NCBI GenBank assembly: GCA_963743875.1
Contig: CAVURM010000001.1
Coordinates: forward strand, 620,001 to 684,000
DNA length: 64,000 nucleotides
Direction of reading: 5' to 3'
From: RHKX01 sp963743875
GTDB taxonomy: Bacteria > Actinomycetota > Thermoleophilia > Solirubrobacterales > 70-9
Shown here: positions 1 through 8,592 of the stretch, piece by piece
Numbering within the stretch: the stretch's first letter is position 1
Layout of the letters: the number at the start of each line of letters is the position of its first letter
Translations under genes and position numbers: made by a program
Notes under the pieces: model-generated
Seen by the model: only the letters and a program-made list of their open reading frames with translations
Database searches by the model: none
What the model was told of the DNA's origin: nothing

Positions 1-772
1 CGGCGAGTTCGGCCAGCAGTTCCTCGGCGGCCCCGAGGCTCTTGGCGTCCTCCCCACCCTGGACGCCGATCGGCACCGATCCCTCAATCTCTGGCAGGAG
101 CTCACCGACCGCGGCAAATGCATCGCGATCGGCGAGGCCGAACAGGCGCGCACCCGGCCGCAGCGCCGGATCGACGCGGTCCAGGAGCCTGGTCGCACCG
201 GGGCCGATCAGCGCCGGGTAGTCGCCCGATGAGGTGGGTGCCCAGTACATCCGGACCGCGGGTGCCGACCGCAGCAGGTCGAGCCACGGAGCGGCGGCCG
301 CGCCGGTCCGCTCGCCGCCGGTGGGCAGCAGGACCCGACCGCACGCCTCATACAGCGGCCGACGGGCTCCGTAACGTCGACGGAAGGCATCGCGATCGCG
401 GGCGAGCGGCCTGTCGGTTCCCGAGCACCGCTCCCAGGCGACCTCCTCCTCCACCTGACACCAGGCGGTCACGTGACCGGCAAGGGCCGCTCGCACCCGC
501 TCGCTCTCGACCGCACCACCACCGACCGCGACGACGACGCCCGGTCGCTCGAGCGCCCCGAGAACGACCCGCTCCTCGAGCTCCCTGAACCTGGCCTCCC
601 CCTCGTCACGGAAGAATGCGGCGATCGACCCTCCCGGGATCTGCTCGGCGATCAGATGGTCGGTGTCGACGTACTCCACCCCGAGAACGTGCCCCGCCGC
701 GCGAGCAGCCGCAGACTTGCCGGCACCCATGAAGCCGATGAAGACGATGGACGGGGTGGCCGAGTCGGGCAT
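1..772 (-). CDS. aroKB: Bifunctional shikimate kinase / 3-dehydroquinate synthase (AroK-AroB fusion), 3' part beyond window
   Basis: Open from an ATG at 772 to the window edge (257 codons). Residues 8-165 are shikimate kinase: P-loop GFMGAGKS at 13-20, shikimate-binding GGG at 84-86 and lid RPL at 121-123. No stop separates this from a second domain starting near residue 175, which reads as the N-terminus of 3-dehydroquinate synthase, with the NAD-site-like EDAKSL at 241-246. The kinase phosphorylates shikimate and the synthase cyclises DAHP, two non-adjacent steps of the cytosolic chorismate pathway. It lies downstream of aroC on the same strand, after a 371-bp repeat-bearing gap. AroKB fusions are known elsewhere (for example in Thermotoga). 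The C-terminal metal site is outside the window. Confidence 0.9.
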   Translation of the reverse strand, partial: MPDSATPSIVFIGFMGAGKSAAARAAGHVLGVEYVDTDHLIAEQIPGGSIAAFFRDEGEARFRELEERVVLGALERPGVVVAVGGGAVESERVRAALAGHVTAWCQVEEEVAWERCSGTDRPLARDRDAFRRRYGARRPLYEACGRVLLPTGGERTGAAAAPWLDLLRSAPAVRMYWAPTSSGDYPALIGPGATRLLDRVDPALRPGARLFGLADRDAFAAVGELLPEIEGSVPIGVQGGEDAKSLGAAEELLAELA

Positions 773-1143
773 CGGGCAAGTATGGCGTCTATCGGCCGGC
801 ATTCGCGGGCGAAAGCGCCAGACCGCGGGTCCTGCCGAGGGGTGGATCGCACCGCTCGCTGACGCTCGGGTGTCGACCCACGCCCGCGCCACCCGCGGAT
901 GGGGATTCCACGAGGACGAACCCCCGAGGTGCCGGTAAAGGGTGGACGTGGGTCTTCCTGAGCTCCCCAGGGGAGCTCAAAACGACCCACGTCCCAACAA
1001 AGCCCCTCGGCAGGCGGGTGAACGGAGGCCGACCTGCCAAATCCTCCCTTACCCAGCCAAACCGACTCTCACCGGCCGGCGAGTCTCTCGGCAGGCCACA
1101 CCCACCTCCAACTCCCCTCGGCAGGCCACGCCCACCTCCAACC
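773..1143. repeat. Repeat-rich intergenic region between aroC and aroKB
   Basis: No gene is visible. It holds a large dyad: outer arms GGACGTGGGTC (944-954) and GACCCACGTCC (984-994), inner arms TGAGCTCCCC (959-968) and GGGGAGCTCA (970-979). A short motif CCTCGGCAGG occurs at 1005-1014 and inverted at 831-840. Two tandem units beginning CTCGGCAGGCCACRCCCACC (1087 and 1117) repeat with a 30-bp period and one mismatch. Related copies recur at 29681 and, inverted, near 20706. The dyad could act as a transcription terminator; the short motif behaves like a dispersed intergenic repeat. Confidence 0.6.
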
Positions 1144-2304
1144 CTAACCCTCGATCCGCCCCCGGTATGCCTCGATCGCCGCCCTCACGTCGTCGATGTG
1201 GTCACCGCCGAACTTCTCGCGATAGGCGCCAGCTAGGGTCAGGGCCAGCATCGCCTCACCGACGACGCCGGCGGCGGGGACGACGGTTGAGTCGGTCCGC
1301 TCCTTGTGAGCCGCCTGCGGCTCCTTGGTGTGCACATCGACCGAGCGCAGCGGCTTGGTCAGGGTGGAAATCGGCTTGATCGCCACCTGGGCAATCAGAG
1401 TCTCACCGTTGGTCATGCCGCCCTCGATCCCGCCGGCGCGGTTCGTCTCCCGGTAGAAGCCCCGCTCGGGGGAATGGAAGATCTCGTCGTGAGCCTCGGA
1501 GCCGGGGCTCGCCGCAACCTCCCAGGCGGGGCCGATGCTGACTCCCTTGACCGACTGGATCGACATCATCGCCTGGGCGATCCTGCCGTCGAGCTTCTCA
1601 TCCCAGGAGACGTAGGACCCGAGGCCGGGAACCAGGCCCCAGGCGCGAACCTCGAAGGTGCCGCCGAGGCTCTCGTTCTCCTTGCGCAGACGGTTGATCT
1701 CCTCGATCATGGCCGCCGACGAGGCCGGATCGAGACAGCGGACCGGGTCGTCGTCGACGCCGTCGAAGTCGGCCGGTTCGAGGCCCTCCGGCGCCGGGGC
1801 GCTCACACCCGCGACACGGGTCACGTGGCTTCTGATCGTCACCCCCAGGGCTCCGAGGAACTGGCGCGCGAGGCCGCCTGCGGCGACGCGGGCTGCCGTC
1901 TCGCGTGCGCTCGCCCGCTCGAGCACGTTGCGAGCATCCTCGAACCCGTACTTGAGCAGGCCCGGCAGGTCGGCGTGGCCCGGTCGCGGCAGGTGAACCT
2001 GCTTGACGCCCTCCCCGCTCTCCCACGGTCCCATGCGCTCGATCCAGTTCTCGTAGTCGCGGTTGGCGACCAGCAACGCGATCGGGCTACCCAACGTGCG
2101 ACCGTGCCGGATCCCGGAACGAACCTCGGCGGAGTCCTTCTCGATCTTCATCCGACCGCCGCGGCCGTGGCCGAGCTGCCGGCGGGCCAGATCGCGATCG
2201 AGGGCGTCGCGATCGAGCTCGAGGCCCGCGGGCATTCCCTCCACGATCGTGGTCAGGCCGGGGCCGTGGGACTCACCGGCGGTGACGAAATCAAAACGTG
2301 CCAT
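1144..2304 (-). CDS. aroC: Chorismate synthase
   Basis: 386 aa, full length for the family. It converts 5-enolpyruvylshikimate-3-phosphate to chorismate using reduced FMN, the last common step of aromatic biosynthesis. The family signature GESHGPGL is at residues 11-18, followed by RRQLGHGRGGRM and the ERASARETAARVAAGG motif near residue 130. The reading frame is intact. It lies 83 bp downstream of the last pilus gene and upstream of aroKB, so the shikimate genes flank and interleave with the type IV pilus genes. The C-terminal region shows no extra domain. Confidence 0.97.
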   Translation of the reverse strand: MARFDFVTAGESHGPGLTTIVEGMPAGLELDRDALDRDLARRQLGHGRGGRMKIEKDSAEVRSGIRHGRTLGSPIALLVANRDYENWIERMGPWESGEGVKQVHLPRPGHADLPGLLKYGFEDARNVLERASARETAARVAAGGLARQFLGALGVTIRSHVTRVAGVSAPAPEGLEPADFDGVDDDPVRCLDPASSAAMIEEINRLRKENESLGGTFEVRAWGLVPGLGSYVSWDEKLDGRIAQAMMSIQSVKGVSIGPAWEVAASPGSEAHDEIFHSPERGFYRETNRAGGIEGGMTNGETLIAQVAIKPISTLTKPLRSVDVHTKEPQAAHKERTDSTVVPAAGVVGEAMLALTLAGAYREKFGGDHIDDVRAAIEAYRGRIEG

Positions 2305-2387
2305 ACGACCCCAAGGCTAGCCGCGTCGGTGGAGGCATAGCGCTGAGACCCGGCGGCGCCGGGCGCCGGATCGCGAAGGGTGCCGGA

Positions 2388-3290
2388 CTACTGGGTCATC
2401 TGCGCAACGAACTGCGCGGTGGCTTCCGCAGCCTCGACCGCATCCCTGCCCAGGCCCTTGATGTCCTTGGGGTCGACCTCGACCCGGTTGATCGCGAGCA
2501 GCTCGAGCTTGTAGACCTTCGCCTTCGGCCCATAATCGAAGAACTGCACATCGCCCTTCTTCATCAGGAGGAACTGGCAATTGTTGCGACCAGGATCGCA
2601 GTTGCCGTCGCCCTCGGTGGAGATCACCTCGGGCGAGACGACGAACGCGGCCTTGGTTGCGGCGTAGTCGCCCTCGACGAATTGAACGATCGGGCGCTCG
2701 TCTCCGGGCAGGAAATCCAGCGACTTGACGTCGGTGAGGACCTTCGCCTTGCCCGGACGACCGACCCGCACGTCGATCTGGATCTGGATCACCTTGGTCT
2801 CGCCCTTGCCGCCCCCCGAGCCGGTGCCGCCAGTGTCGGTGGTCGTCGACGATGAGGTGTCGCTGGTCGTCGAACTCGACGTAGAGGTGCTGGTGCTCGT
2901 GCTGGAGGTATCGGTGGTGACGCTGGTCGACCCACCGCCCGATCCGCCCGATCCGCCGTCGGCGTTGGCGGCTTCGCCGCCGCCGGATCCACCGGTCATC
3001 TGTTGCTTGAAGGGGTTGCGGGCGCCGAATTCATCGAGGCGTTCGCGGTAGTTGCGGAGTCCCGGAACCTCAGCGAGGACAACCGGATCGACCTCGGCGG
3101 AGCCCGTCATCGACGCCGGGGCCGCGCCCGCGGAGGGGGCAACCGGGGTCGTGACCTCGGCCGAGCCGCCACCGAGCAGAACCGGCACGGCGATGATCGC
3201 CACGATCAGGGCGATCGCGGGAATCAGCATGTTTCGATCCCGCAGGTCGCGGAAGATCTCGCGGGCGTACTCGGAGATGCGATCGCTCAT
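2388..3290 (-). CDS. PilP-like type IV pilus alignment-complex protein
   Basis: 300 aa. A cytoplasmic N-terminus (about 20 residues) is followed by one membrane segment (residues 22-39), a short segment containing RNPFKQ that resembles the PilP/GspC linker region, a Gly/Ser/Thr-rich low-complexity spacer (about 105-160), and a folded C-terminal domain with a probable disulfide pair CDPGRNNC. The ATG overlaps the pilO stop by 4 bp, so it is translationally coupled as the last gene of pilM-pilN-pilO. Position and topology suggest a periplasmic-side partner of PilN/PilO. There is no signal for a lipoprotein as in proteobacterial PilP. Family assignment is by context. Confidence 0.6.
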   Translation of the reverse strand: MSDRISEYAREIFRDLRDRNMLIPAIALIVAIIAVPVLLGGGSAEVTTPVAPSAGAAPASMTGSAEVDPVVLAEVPGLRNYRERLDEFGARNPFKQQMTGGSGGGEAANADGGSGGSGGGSTSVTTDTSSTSTSTSTSSSTTSDTSSSTTTDTGGTGSGGGKGETKVIQIQIDVRVGRPGKAKVLTDVKSLDFLPGDERPIVQFVEGDYAATKAAFVVSPEVISTEGDGNCDPGRNNCQFLLMKKGDVQFFDYGPKAKVYKLELLAINRVEVDPKDIKGLGRDAVEAAEATAQFVAQMTQ

Positions 3291-4156
3291 GGCGACACCG
3301 CCGCTGCTCCGGGGACGCTGGACGTGGAGGTCGATGCCGAGGTGACGGTCGCCGCCTCATCCGCAGCGACCGTGGGACCGGCGGGAGTAGCGCCCGCGGA
3401 GAGGCCCTGATCGGCGGGAACGATGTAGGTGTTGAGAGCGACGCTCGCCTGAACGAGGGGGAAGCCGTGGATCGGGTCGCCGACCATGGCGAAGCCGTTG
3501 ACGGTCATCAGTCGGCCGTCGACCTCCGGGCTGGCCCCCGTGTCGACCACGTCGACGCTCTTGTCGAGGGACGCGAAGAAGTCGGCCATGTTGAAGAAGC
3601 TGCCGTTGAACCTCAGCTTGTAGGGCATCACCGGCAGGCCGGCGGAGCCGACGGTTGCCCCGATCGGGAGCGTCGCGGCATCTGCTTCGGTTGGAGTCGC
3701 CGACACGGTCGTGCTCTCGCTGGTGGTCGTGGTCGCCGACTCGGCTCCGTCGGCGGTCGCGGGGGCATCTTCGGTGGAGGTCGTGGTCGTAGTGGCCGCC
3801 GGGGCGGGCTCAGCTGCGACGTCGCCGGAGTCGGCGAGCTCAAAGGATCGGAACTGGACTCCGGCGTCGGCGCTGATCTTCGTCAGGTCGTAGATCAGAG
3901 TCGCCTGGTCGCTGTCCTCGGGTACGGCGCTGCCGAGCGAGACGATCTCGCTGTAGTTGGAGCCGAATGACTTGCGTGCGTCCTCGGCGGCGGCCACCTC
4001 CGTCTCGGCCGCTGAGACTCTGGAGGTGAGGGTCTCGATCTGGGTGTCCAGCTCTCCGAGCTCCTTCTGCTTGGGCGAGATCACGAGCATGTAGAAGGCG
4101 ATCACGAGGGCCACAGCGGGCAGGAGCAAGAGGATGGTGCGGTCGGTGCGCTTCAT
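3287..4156 (-). CDS. pilO: Type IV pilus assembly protein PilO
   Basis: 289 aa from the ATG at 4156 (MKRTDRT). An in-frame upstream ATG at 4213 would lie inside pilN and add an unlikely Arg/Pro tail, so I reject it. One transmembrane helix (residues 8-26) is followed by a coiled coil (about 30-65), as in PilO/GspM, then a Thr/Ser/Ala-rich insertion (about 115-160) and the ferredoxin-like C-terminal domain with an FFASLDKS-type motif. PilO pairs with PilN to form the inner-membrane alignment ring around the pilus motor. It starts 7 bp after the pilN stop. Confidence 0.85.
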   Translation of the reverse strand: MKRTDRTILLLLPAVALVIAFYMLVISPKQKELGELDTQIETLTSRVSAAETEVAAAEDARKSFGSNYSEIVSLGSAVPEDSDQATLIYDLTKISADAGVQFRSFELADSGDVAAEPAPAATTTTTSTEDAPATADGAESATTTTSESTTVSATPTEADAATLPIGATVGSAGLPVMPYKLRFNGSFFNMADFFASLDKSVDVVDTGASPEVDGRLMTVNGFAMVGDPIHGFPLVQASVALNTYIVPADQGLSAGATPAGPTVAADEAATVTSASTSTSSVPGAAAVSP

Positions 4157-4163
4157 TTCTGCA

Positions 4164-4967
4164 TCAACCTCCGGGGACCAGGTTCGCGGCCTTCTGGGCC
4201 TTGGTCTGGGCATCGGCGACGCCCTGCTGTTCGGCGGTGACCGCCTGCTCGGTCGCCGGTGGCGGCGAGGTCGGTGCCGCCCCGGACGCGTCGACGACCA
4301 CCGCGTCGAAGGCGGCGACGAGCTGGAAGCTGGGCGCGGAGCGCGGGCACGATCCGGATGTGTCCGTGGCGGCGGTGTCGTCTGCGGCCTTGGTGCTCTC
4401 GGCGGCGTCGGTCGTGGTCGACTTGATGCCGTTCGCGGCGGTCACCCGGGTAATGCCGTCGATGTCATGCATGGAGGCGATCAGGCGCGCAATGTCGGGC
4501 TGGGAGCGCGCACAGCCGACGAGCTCGAGCGCCGGACCGGGAATGGCGGAGCGCAGCCCGATGCCGGCGGCATCGTCGATCTGGACCTCGGGTGAGACCG
4601 TGCCGGTCAGGTTCGAGAGCCAGATCCCCTTCGGGATCACGACCGAGAGCTCGCGGATGACCCGCTCCCAGTCGAAGCGGCTCTTCGCCAGCGAATCGAT
4701 GGTCTGGACCCTCGCATCCTTCATCTGCTCGAAGGAGACGTAGGAGGAGAGGCTGTCGGCGCGCGCCTCGGTCTCGGTGGCGCGCGATTCCAGCGCGGCA
4801 ACCTCGGTCTCCTTGTCGGTGATCTGATTGCCGAGGAGAACGACCGCACAGACGGCGAGCAGCACGACGGCGAGGCCGCCGACGATGAAGTAGACGATCG
4901 GGCCGGTGCGGGTCGGGGCGCTTCCGCCCCGACGCTCCTCCAGCGGGATCAGGTTGACCGGTCTCAC
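4164..4967 (-). CDS. pilN: Type IV pilus assembly protein PilN
   Basis: 267 aa from a GTG at 4967 (VRPVNLIPLEERR). The NLIP motif at the N-terminus is the PilN peptide that docks onto PilM. A membrane helix follows (about 25-45), then a coiled coil and a periplasmic domain with a late Thr/Ala-rich segment. The frame is open far upstream inside pilM, but only this start gives the conserved NLIP N-terminus and sits 2 bp after the pilM stop. It is part of the pilM-N-O-P operon and should bridge cytoplasmic PilM to periplasmic PilO. Confidence 0.87.
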   Translation of the reverse strand: MRPVNLIPLEERRGGSAPTRTGPIVYFIVGGLAVVLLAVCAVVLLGNQITDKETEVAALESRATETEARADSLSSYVSFEQMKDARVQTIDSLAKSRFDWERVIRELSVVIPKGIWLSNLTGTVSPEVQIDDAAGIGLRSAIPGPALELVGCARSQPDIARLIASMHDIDGITRVTAANGIKSTTTDAAESTKAADDTAATDTSGSCPRSAPSFQLVAAFDAVVVDASGAAPTSPPPATEQAVTAEQQGVADAQTKAQKAANLVPGG

Positions 4968-4969
4968 CG

Positions 4970-6106
4970 CTACTCCTCCAGCGCCAGGCCGTAGGGAACG
5001 GTGAGTCGAGCCGCCGAGGCCGCGTCGAGTCCGGAGAGCGCCGGGGGTCGCCCGACTCGCAGGGCGTAGCCGAGCTGACGCTCGATCTGCTCGGGAAGAC
5101 CGGGGATCACCGAACCGGGGCCGCAGACGACGATCTCCTCGATCGAGCGTGCCCCCTCCTGGGCGCCGTAGAAGTCGAGCGAAAGTCGGAGCTCGTCGGC
5201 AAGCTTCGCAACGCCATCCTCGAGCACGTCGCGAGTCGCGGCGACCAGCGCGGGATCCCCGTCGATCGTCTCCAGCGGGGCCTCGGCGCCAACGTGGTCG
5301 AGCCATTGGCGGGCGTGCTCCAGAGTCAGTTCGCGGCGCTCGGCGAGTCGCTGGGCGATGCCCTCGATGCCAAAGGGCGAGACGCGAGTGAAGAGGCAGT
5401 CCCCGTTGCGTGAGACGACGAGGTTGGTGATGTCGCCGAGGTTGCAGAGAAGCTGGGCCGCGCCGGCGGACATCAGCTCCACCCCCTCCCCCTGGTCGGC
5501 GCGATCCTCGTAGCTCGGTTGCGGAGCGGGTGCGGTCGGCGCGTCGCTCCCGAGGGCTCTGATCAGGGCGAAGGCGGAGACGTCGAGGCCGATCGGACGC
5601 AGCCCCGCGTCGCGGACGACGTGGGCGAGGTTGCTGACCATATCGCGGCGCGCGGCCACGACGACGACGTCCATCTTGCCGGCGCCCCTGACCTCGGGAT
5701 CGGAGCTGCACACCTGCCAGTCGAGCACCGCCTGTTCCAGCGGCATGGGCATGTCCTCCTGGGCCTGAAACCGAATCGCGGTCTCGAGCTCTCCCTCGTC
5801 CTCGATCATCGGCAGGCGCAAGGTCCTGACGACGACCCTCTGGTTGGCGATCCCGAGACGGACGTTGCGGGAGAGCTTGTGCTCGGCGAAGAGGTCCTTG
5901 ATGGCGGCCGTGAGCGCGGCGGGATCTCCGACCTCGCCCTCCCGGCTCACCCCTGCGGCAAGCGGGGCGATTCCGGAACGACCGAGCCGGACATCGCCGT
6001 TGACGATGACCTCGGTGGCGGCAACGCTCGCGGCCTCGATATCGAGTCCGACGACGGTCTTCGCCTTACGGGAGCTGAACGTAGGGACGCCCATGTGGGC
6101 ATCCAT
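4970..6106 (-). CDS. pilM: Type IV pilus assembly ATPase-like protein PilM
   Basis: 378 aa, actin/FtsA-like fold. The N-terminus holds a VVGLDIEAASVAATEV phosphate-1-like strand. The middle has NLGDITNLVVSRNGDCLF, the phosphate-2/1A-type region, and the C-terminus has IEEIVVCGPGSVIPGLPE, the adenosine loop. PilM is cytoplasmic, binds ATP and the PilN N-terminus, and links the alignment complex to the motor. It is the first gene of pilM-N-O-P. The start could also be the second Met (6094), four codons in. Its 5' side is 65 bp from the pilD stop, so the two may be co-transcribed. Confidence 0.92.
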   Translation of the reverse strand: MDAHMGVPTFSSRKAKTVVGLDIEAASVAATEVIVNGDVRLGRSGIAPLAAGVSREGEVGDPAALTAAIKDLFAEHKLSRNVRLGIANQRVVVRTLRLPMIEDEGELETAIRFQAQEDMPMPLEQAVLDWQVCSSDPEVRGAGKMDVVVVAARRDMVSNLAHVVRDAGLRPIGLDVSAFALIRALGSDAPTAPAPQPSYEDRADQGEGVELMSAGAAQLLCNLGDITNLVVSRNGDCLFTRVSPFGIEGIAQRLAERRELTLEHARQWLDHVGAEAPLETIDGDPALVAATRDVLEDGVAKLADELRLSLDFYGAQEGARSIEEIVVCGPGSVIPGLPEQIERQLGYALRVGRPPALSGLDAASAARLTVPYGLALEE

Positions 6107-6171
6107 CGGCTCACACGCCGTCGGTCTTGAATCTGACCGCGATTACGGCGGATGTCTTTCAGAAGCCCTGA

Positions 6172-6936
6172 TCAGCCTTCGAAGAAGCTGTCCAGGTACC
6201 AGTCGACGATTTCATCGCCGGCAAGAAGTCCAACGACCCCGCCGAGGGCGAGGAATGGGCCGAAAGGGACCGCAGCCTTGCGCGCCTCCGCCCCCCTTCG
6301 CGCAATCAGGGCGACGCCGTAGATGGCACCGGCGGCGAACCCGATCAGCAATGCCGGGGCAACCGCCCGGCCGAGGAAAAGCCCCATCACGGCCGCCAGC
6401 TTGACGTCGCCCATGCCCATGCCCTTCGGATAGGCAAGAGCGACGAGCAGCAGGACGCCGCCGCTGATCGCGGCCGCGATCAGCCTGGCCGGCAGCTCGT
6501 CGGGGTCGCCGAGGAGCGTCAGCGCCACTGCTGCCACGGCGGCAGGTGCCAGAACCGCGTTGGGGATGATCCGGTGCTCGAGGTCGGTCAGGGTGATGAT
6601 CGCCAGGACGAAGAGGAACACGCAGCCGAGGGCGACCTCGGCTGCCCCCTCTGACTCGAGCACCAGGTAGGCGGCCGCGAAACCCGCCCCGAGCGCCAGT
6701 TCGATCAGCGGGTAACGGATCGGGATCGCCGCGCCGCAACTTCGGCAGCGCCCACCCAACAACACCCAGGAGACGACTGGGACGTTGTCGTGGGCGGCAA
6801 TGGTCGCGCCGCAGCCGTCGCAGCGCGAGCGACCGCCGATCGGCGACTCCCCCAGGGGCATGCGAAAGGCGACCACGCCCGCGAAGCTGCCCAGCAGGAG
6901 GCCGAGGAGAGCCAGGAGGAGGGCGAGGGCCAGCAC
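6172..6936 (-). CDS. pilD: Prepilin peptidase / N-methyltransferase
   Basis: 254 aa polytopic membrane protein of peptidase family A24. It cleaves the prepilin leader after Gly and methylates the new N-terminal residue at the inner membrane. The N-terminal cytoplasmic loop carries two CxxC pairs (CDGCG and CRSCG), the zinc site of the methylase part. The two catalytic aspartates are visible in TDLEHRIIP and GMGMGDVKL. Length and motifs are complete. It lies directly downstream of the three large prepilin-like genes it should process. Confidence 0.95.
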   Translation of the reverse strand: MLALALLLALLGLLLGSFAGVVAFRMPLGESPIGGRSRCDGCGATIAAHDNVPVVSWVLLGGRCRSCGAAIPIRYPLIELALGAGFAAAYLVLESEGAAEVALGCVFLFVLAIITLTDLEHRIIPNAVLAPAAVAAVALTLLGDPDELPARLIAAAISGGVLLLVALAYPKGMGMGDVKLAAVMGLFLGRAVAPALLIGFAAGAIYGVALIARRGAEARKAAVPFGPFLALGGVVGLLAGDEIVDWYLDSFFEG

Positions 6937-6984
6937 GGGGGCGGGAAGCTATCCGGAGGGGCGGCGGGAGGGGCGCGGCGCGGT

Positions 6985-8592
6985 TCAGGGATCGAGCGTC
7001 TGCCGCTGCATGTGCCACGCCGACTCGACCGGGTCGAGGAAGTGAGGCGGGGCGAGGTACCGCAGGCGGTCGTCGTAGTTGTAGTTCTTGGTGTAGCCGG
7101 AGACGGCAGAGGTACCGCTGACCGTGCCGACCGGTCCGCGGAACTTCTGGGAGATCGCGCCGTTGACGGTGAGATTCCCGAGCGGCGAGCCGCAGTTGTA
7201 GTGGTCGACGATGAACGAATGCTGAATCGACAGCATCGCCGCGTCGATGCGCAGGTTGGACTGCGAACCGGAGCCGTTCGAGGTGCTGTTGCAGTTGCCC
7301 GCGGTCGTGGTGTTGGTCGGCGTCAGCGGGTGGTAGACGCGGATGAAGTTGTTGGCGATCAGGCCGAGCAGGCCGGACCCGCTCGGGGTGCTCGTGCTGC
7401 AGCTGCCGCGACAGAGGTCGTCGTTGATGATGATGTCGTTCTCGGCGGCGATCGTGAGCTGGCCCGAGTACCCGCCGGTGGCGCTCTTGACGTAGACGTT
7501 GCCGCACGATGAGCTCGACGGGTAGCTCGCCGTGAACGGCGAGTACGCGGTGCTGCAGGCCGAGCTGGTGCTGTTGGCGACGTAGATCACGCCGCTGCTG
7601 GGGATCGGTGTGGTGCTGGTCGAGCCGGAGTTGGTCGTCACGGTCATGTTGGTGCCGCTGAGGGTGATTCGCGTCTGACCCGTGTAGATCTGGGCCCCCT
7701 GGACCTCGCGCAGGCTGTCGTTGGTGCTCGGCGGCGTCAGCACCGGCGAGTTGGTCAGATAGGTGCCGTTGAAATCCGGATTGGCAGAGCAACCGGAGGA
7801 GGCCCGGTAGCCGACCGGAGGCGAGCTCACCTCGATCAGGTCAGCCGGGGTCCGCCCGAAGGTCGGCGACCCGCAGATGTTCAGCTCGTCGTTGGTGTGC
7901 AGTGGGCCGTTGATCTGCTCGTTGGTCGTGAAGACGATCTCGGTGCAGGGAAGGGTGCTGCTGCTGCGGCCCTCGCGGTAGGTCTTGACGCATTGGGCGT
8001 AGGCCTGGGCGATGTTCGAGGAGCTGCCGTAGGTGACCGGATCCGAAGTCTCGTACTGAGTGAAGTAGACGTAATCGAGAAAGCTCGCCCGCTTGAACGA
8101 GGCGACGATGCTCTGCTCGGTGTCGTTGGCGTAGCCGGTCGAGCGGATCCGGAAGGTGCCGATGCTGTCGCCGCTCTGCTCGATCATGCTGCCGACCGGG
8201 TCGGAGGTACTGCAGACGGATTTCCCCGTCGCCGGGATCAGCTCCAGCGCGTAGCTGGCGCCAGTGTTGCCGGGAACGTTGCGACGCTTGGCCGTGGAGC
8301 CGTTGTTGTTGACCGCGTTCGGGGTCGGCACGGCGGTGCATTTCGCCCAGTAGCCGTTGTCGCTGTTGAGGTGGAACGAGTAGTCGGCGAGGCCGGCCTG
8401 CGCGGCCTCGTAGGCGCGCTTGTGATCGATGTCCCTGCTGGTCAGGTTGATGTCGCCGTTGACCGCGGTGACCGTCGCCGCCATCGCCAGCGTCACGACC
8501 AGCAGCGCCAGCATCGCGGTCGCCATCGTGAAGCCGTCCTCGGCCGTCGCACGGCGACGCAACCCGCGCAGGTGTCGATCGATCAGCTGCAC
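6985..8592 (-). CDS. PilX-like prepilin-type surface protein
   Basis: 535 aa starting with GTG at 8592, overlapping the preceding gene by 10 bp. Residues around 18-45 form a class-III-like leader and hydrophobic helix (EDGFTMATAMLALLVVT). After it comes NGDINLTSRDIDHKRAYEAAQAGLADY, which is typical of PilX-like proteins. The long Ser/Thr/Asn-rich remainder contains several cysteines and looks like an extracellular beta-rich domain. The usual Glu at +5 of the mature helix is absent (FTMAT), as in many PilX homologues. It probably joins the pilus tip or primes assembly with its two neighbours. The exact ligand is unknown. Confidence 0.7.
   Translation of the reverse strand: MQLIDRHLRGLRRRATAEDGFTMATAMLALLVVTLAMAATVTAVNGDINLTSRDIDHKRAYEAAQAGLADYSFHLNSDNGYWAKCTAVPTPNAVNNNGSTAKRRNVPGNTGASYALELIPATGKSVCSTSDPVGSMIEQSGDSIGTFRIRSTGYANDTEQSIVASFKRASFLDYVYFTQYETSDPVTYGSSSNIAQAYAQCVKTYREGRSSSTLPCTEIVFTTNEQINGPLHTNDELNICGSPTFGRTPADLIEVSSPPVGYRASSGCSANPDFNGTYLTNSPVLTPPSTNDSLREVQGAQIYTGQTRITLSGTNMTVTTNSGSTSTTPIPSSGVIYVANSTSSACSTAYSPFTASYPSSSSCGNVYVKSATGGYSGQLTIAAENDIIINDDLCRGSCSTSTPSGSGLLGLIANNFIRVYHPLTPTNTTTAGNCNSTSNGSGSQSNLRIDAAMLSIQHSFIVDHYNCGSPLGNLTVNGAISQKFRGPVGTVSGTSAVSGYTKNYNYDDRLRYLAPPHFLDPVESAWHMQRQTLDP

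Noticed and set aside
1087..1144. A CRISPR array at the tandem repeat near aroC
   Set aside because: Only two units with almost no spacer between them and no cas genes in the window.
4968..5711. Upstream extension of the pilN frame
   Set aside because: It overlaps pilM, is Arg-rich, and the conserved NLIP N-terminus of PilN starts at 4967.
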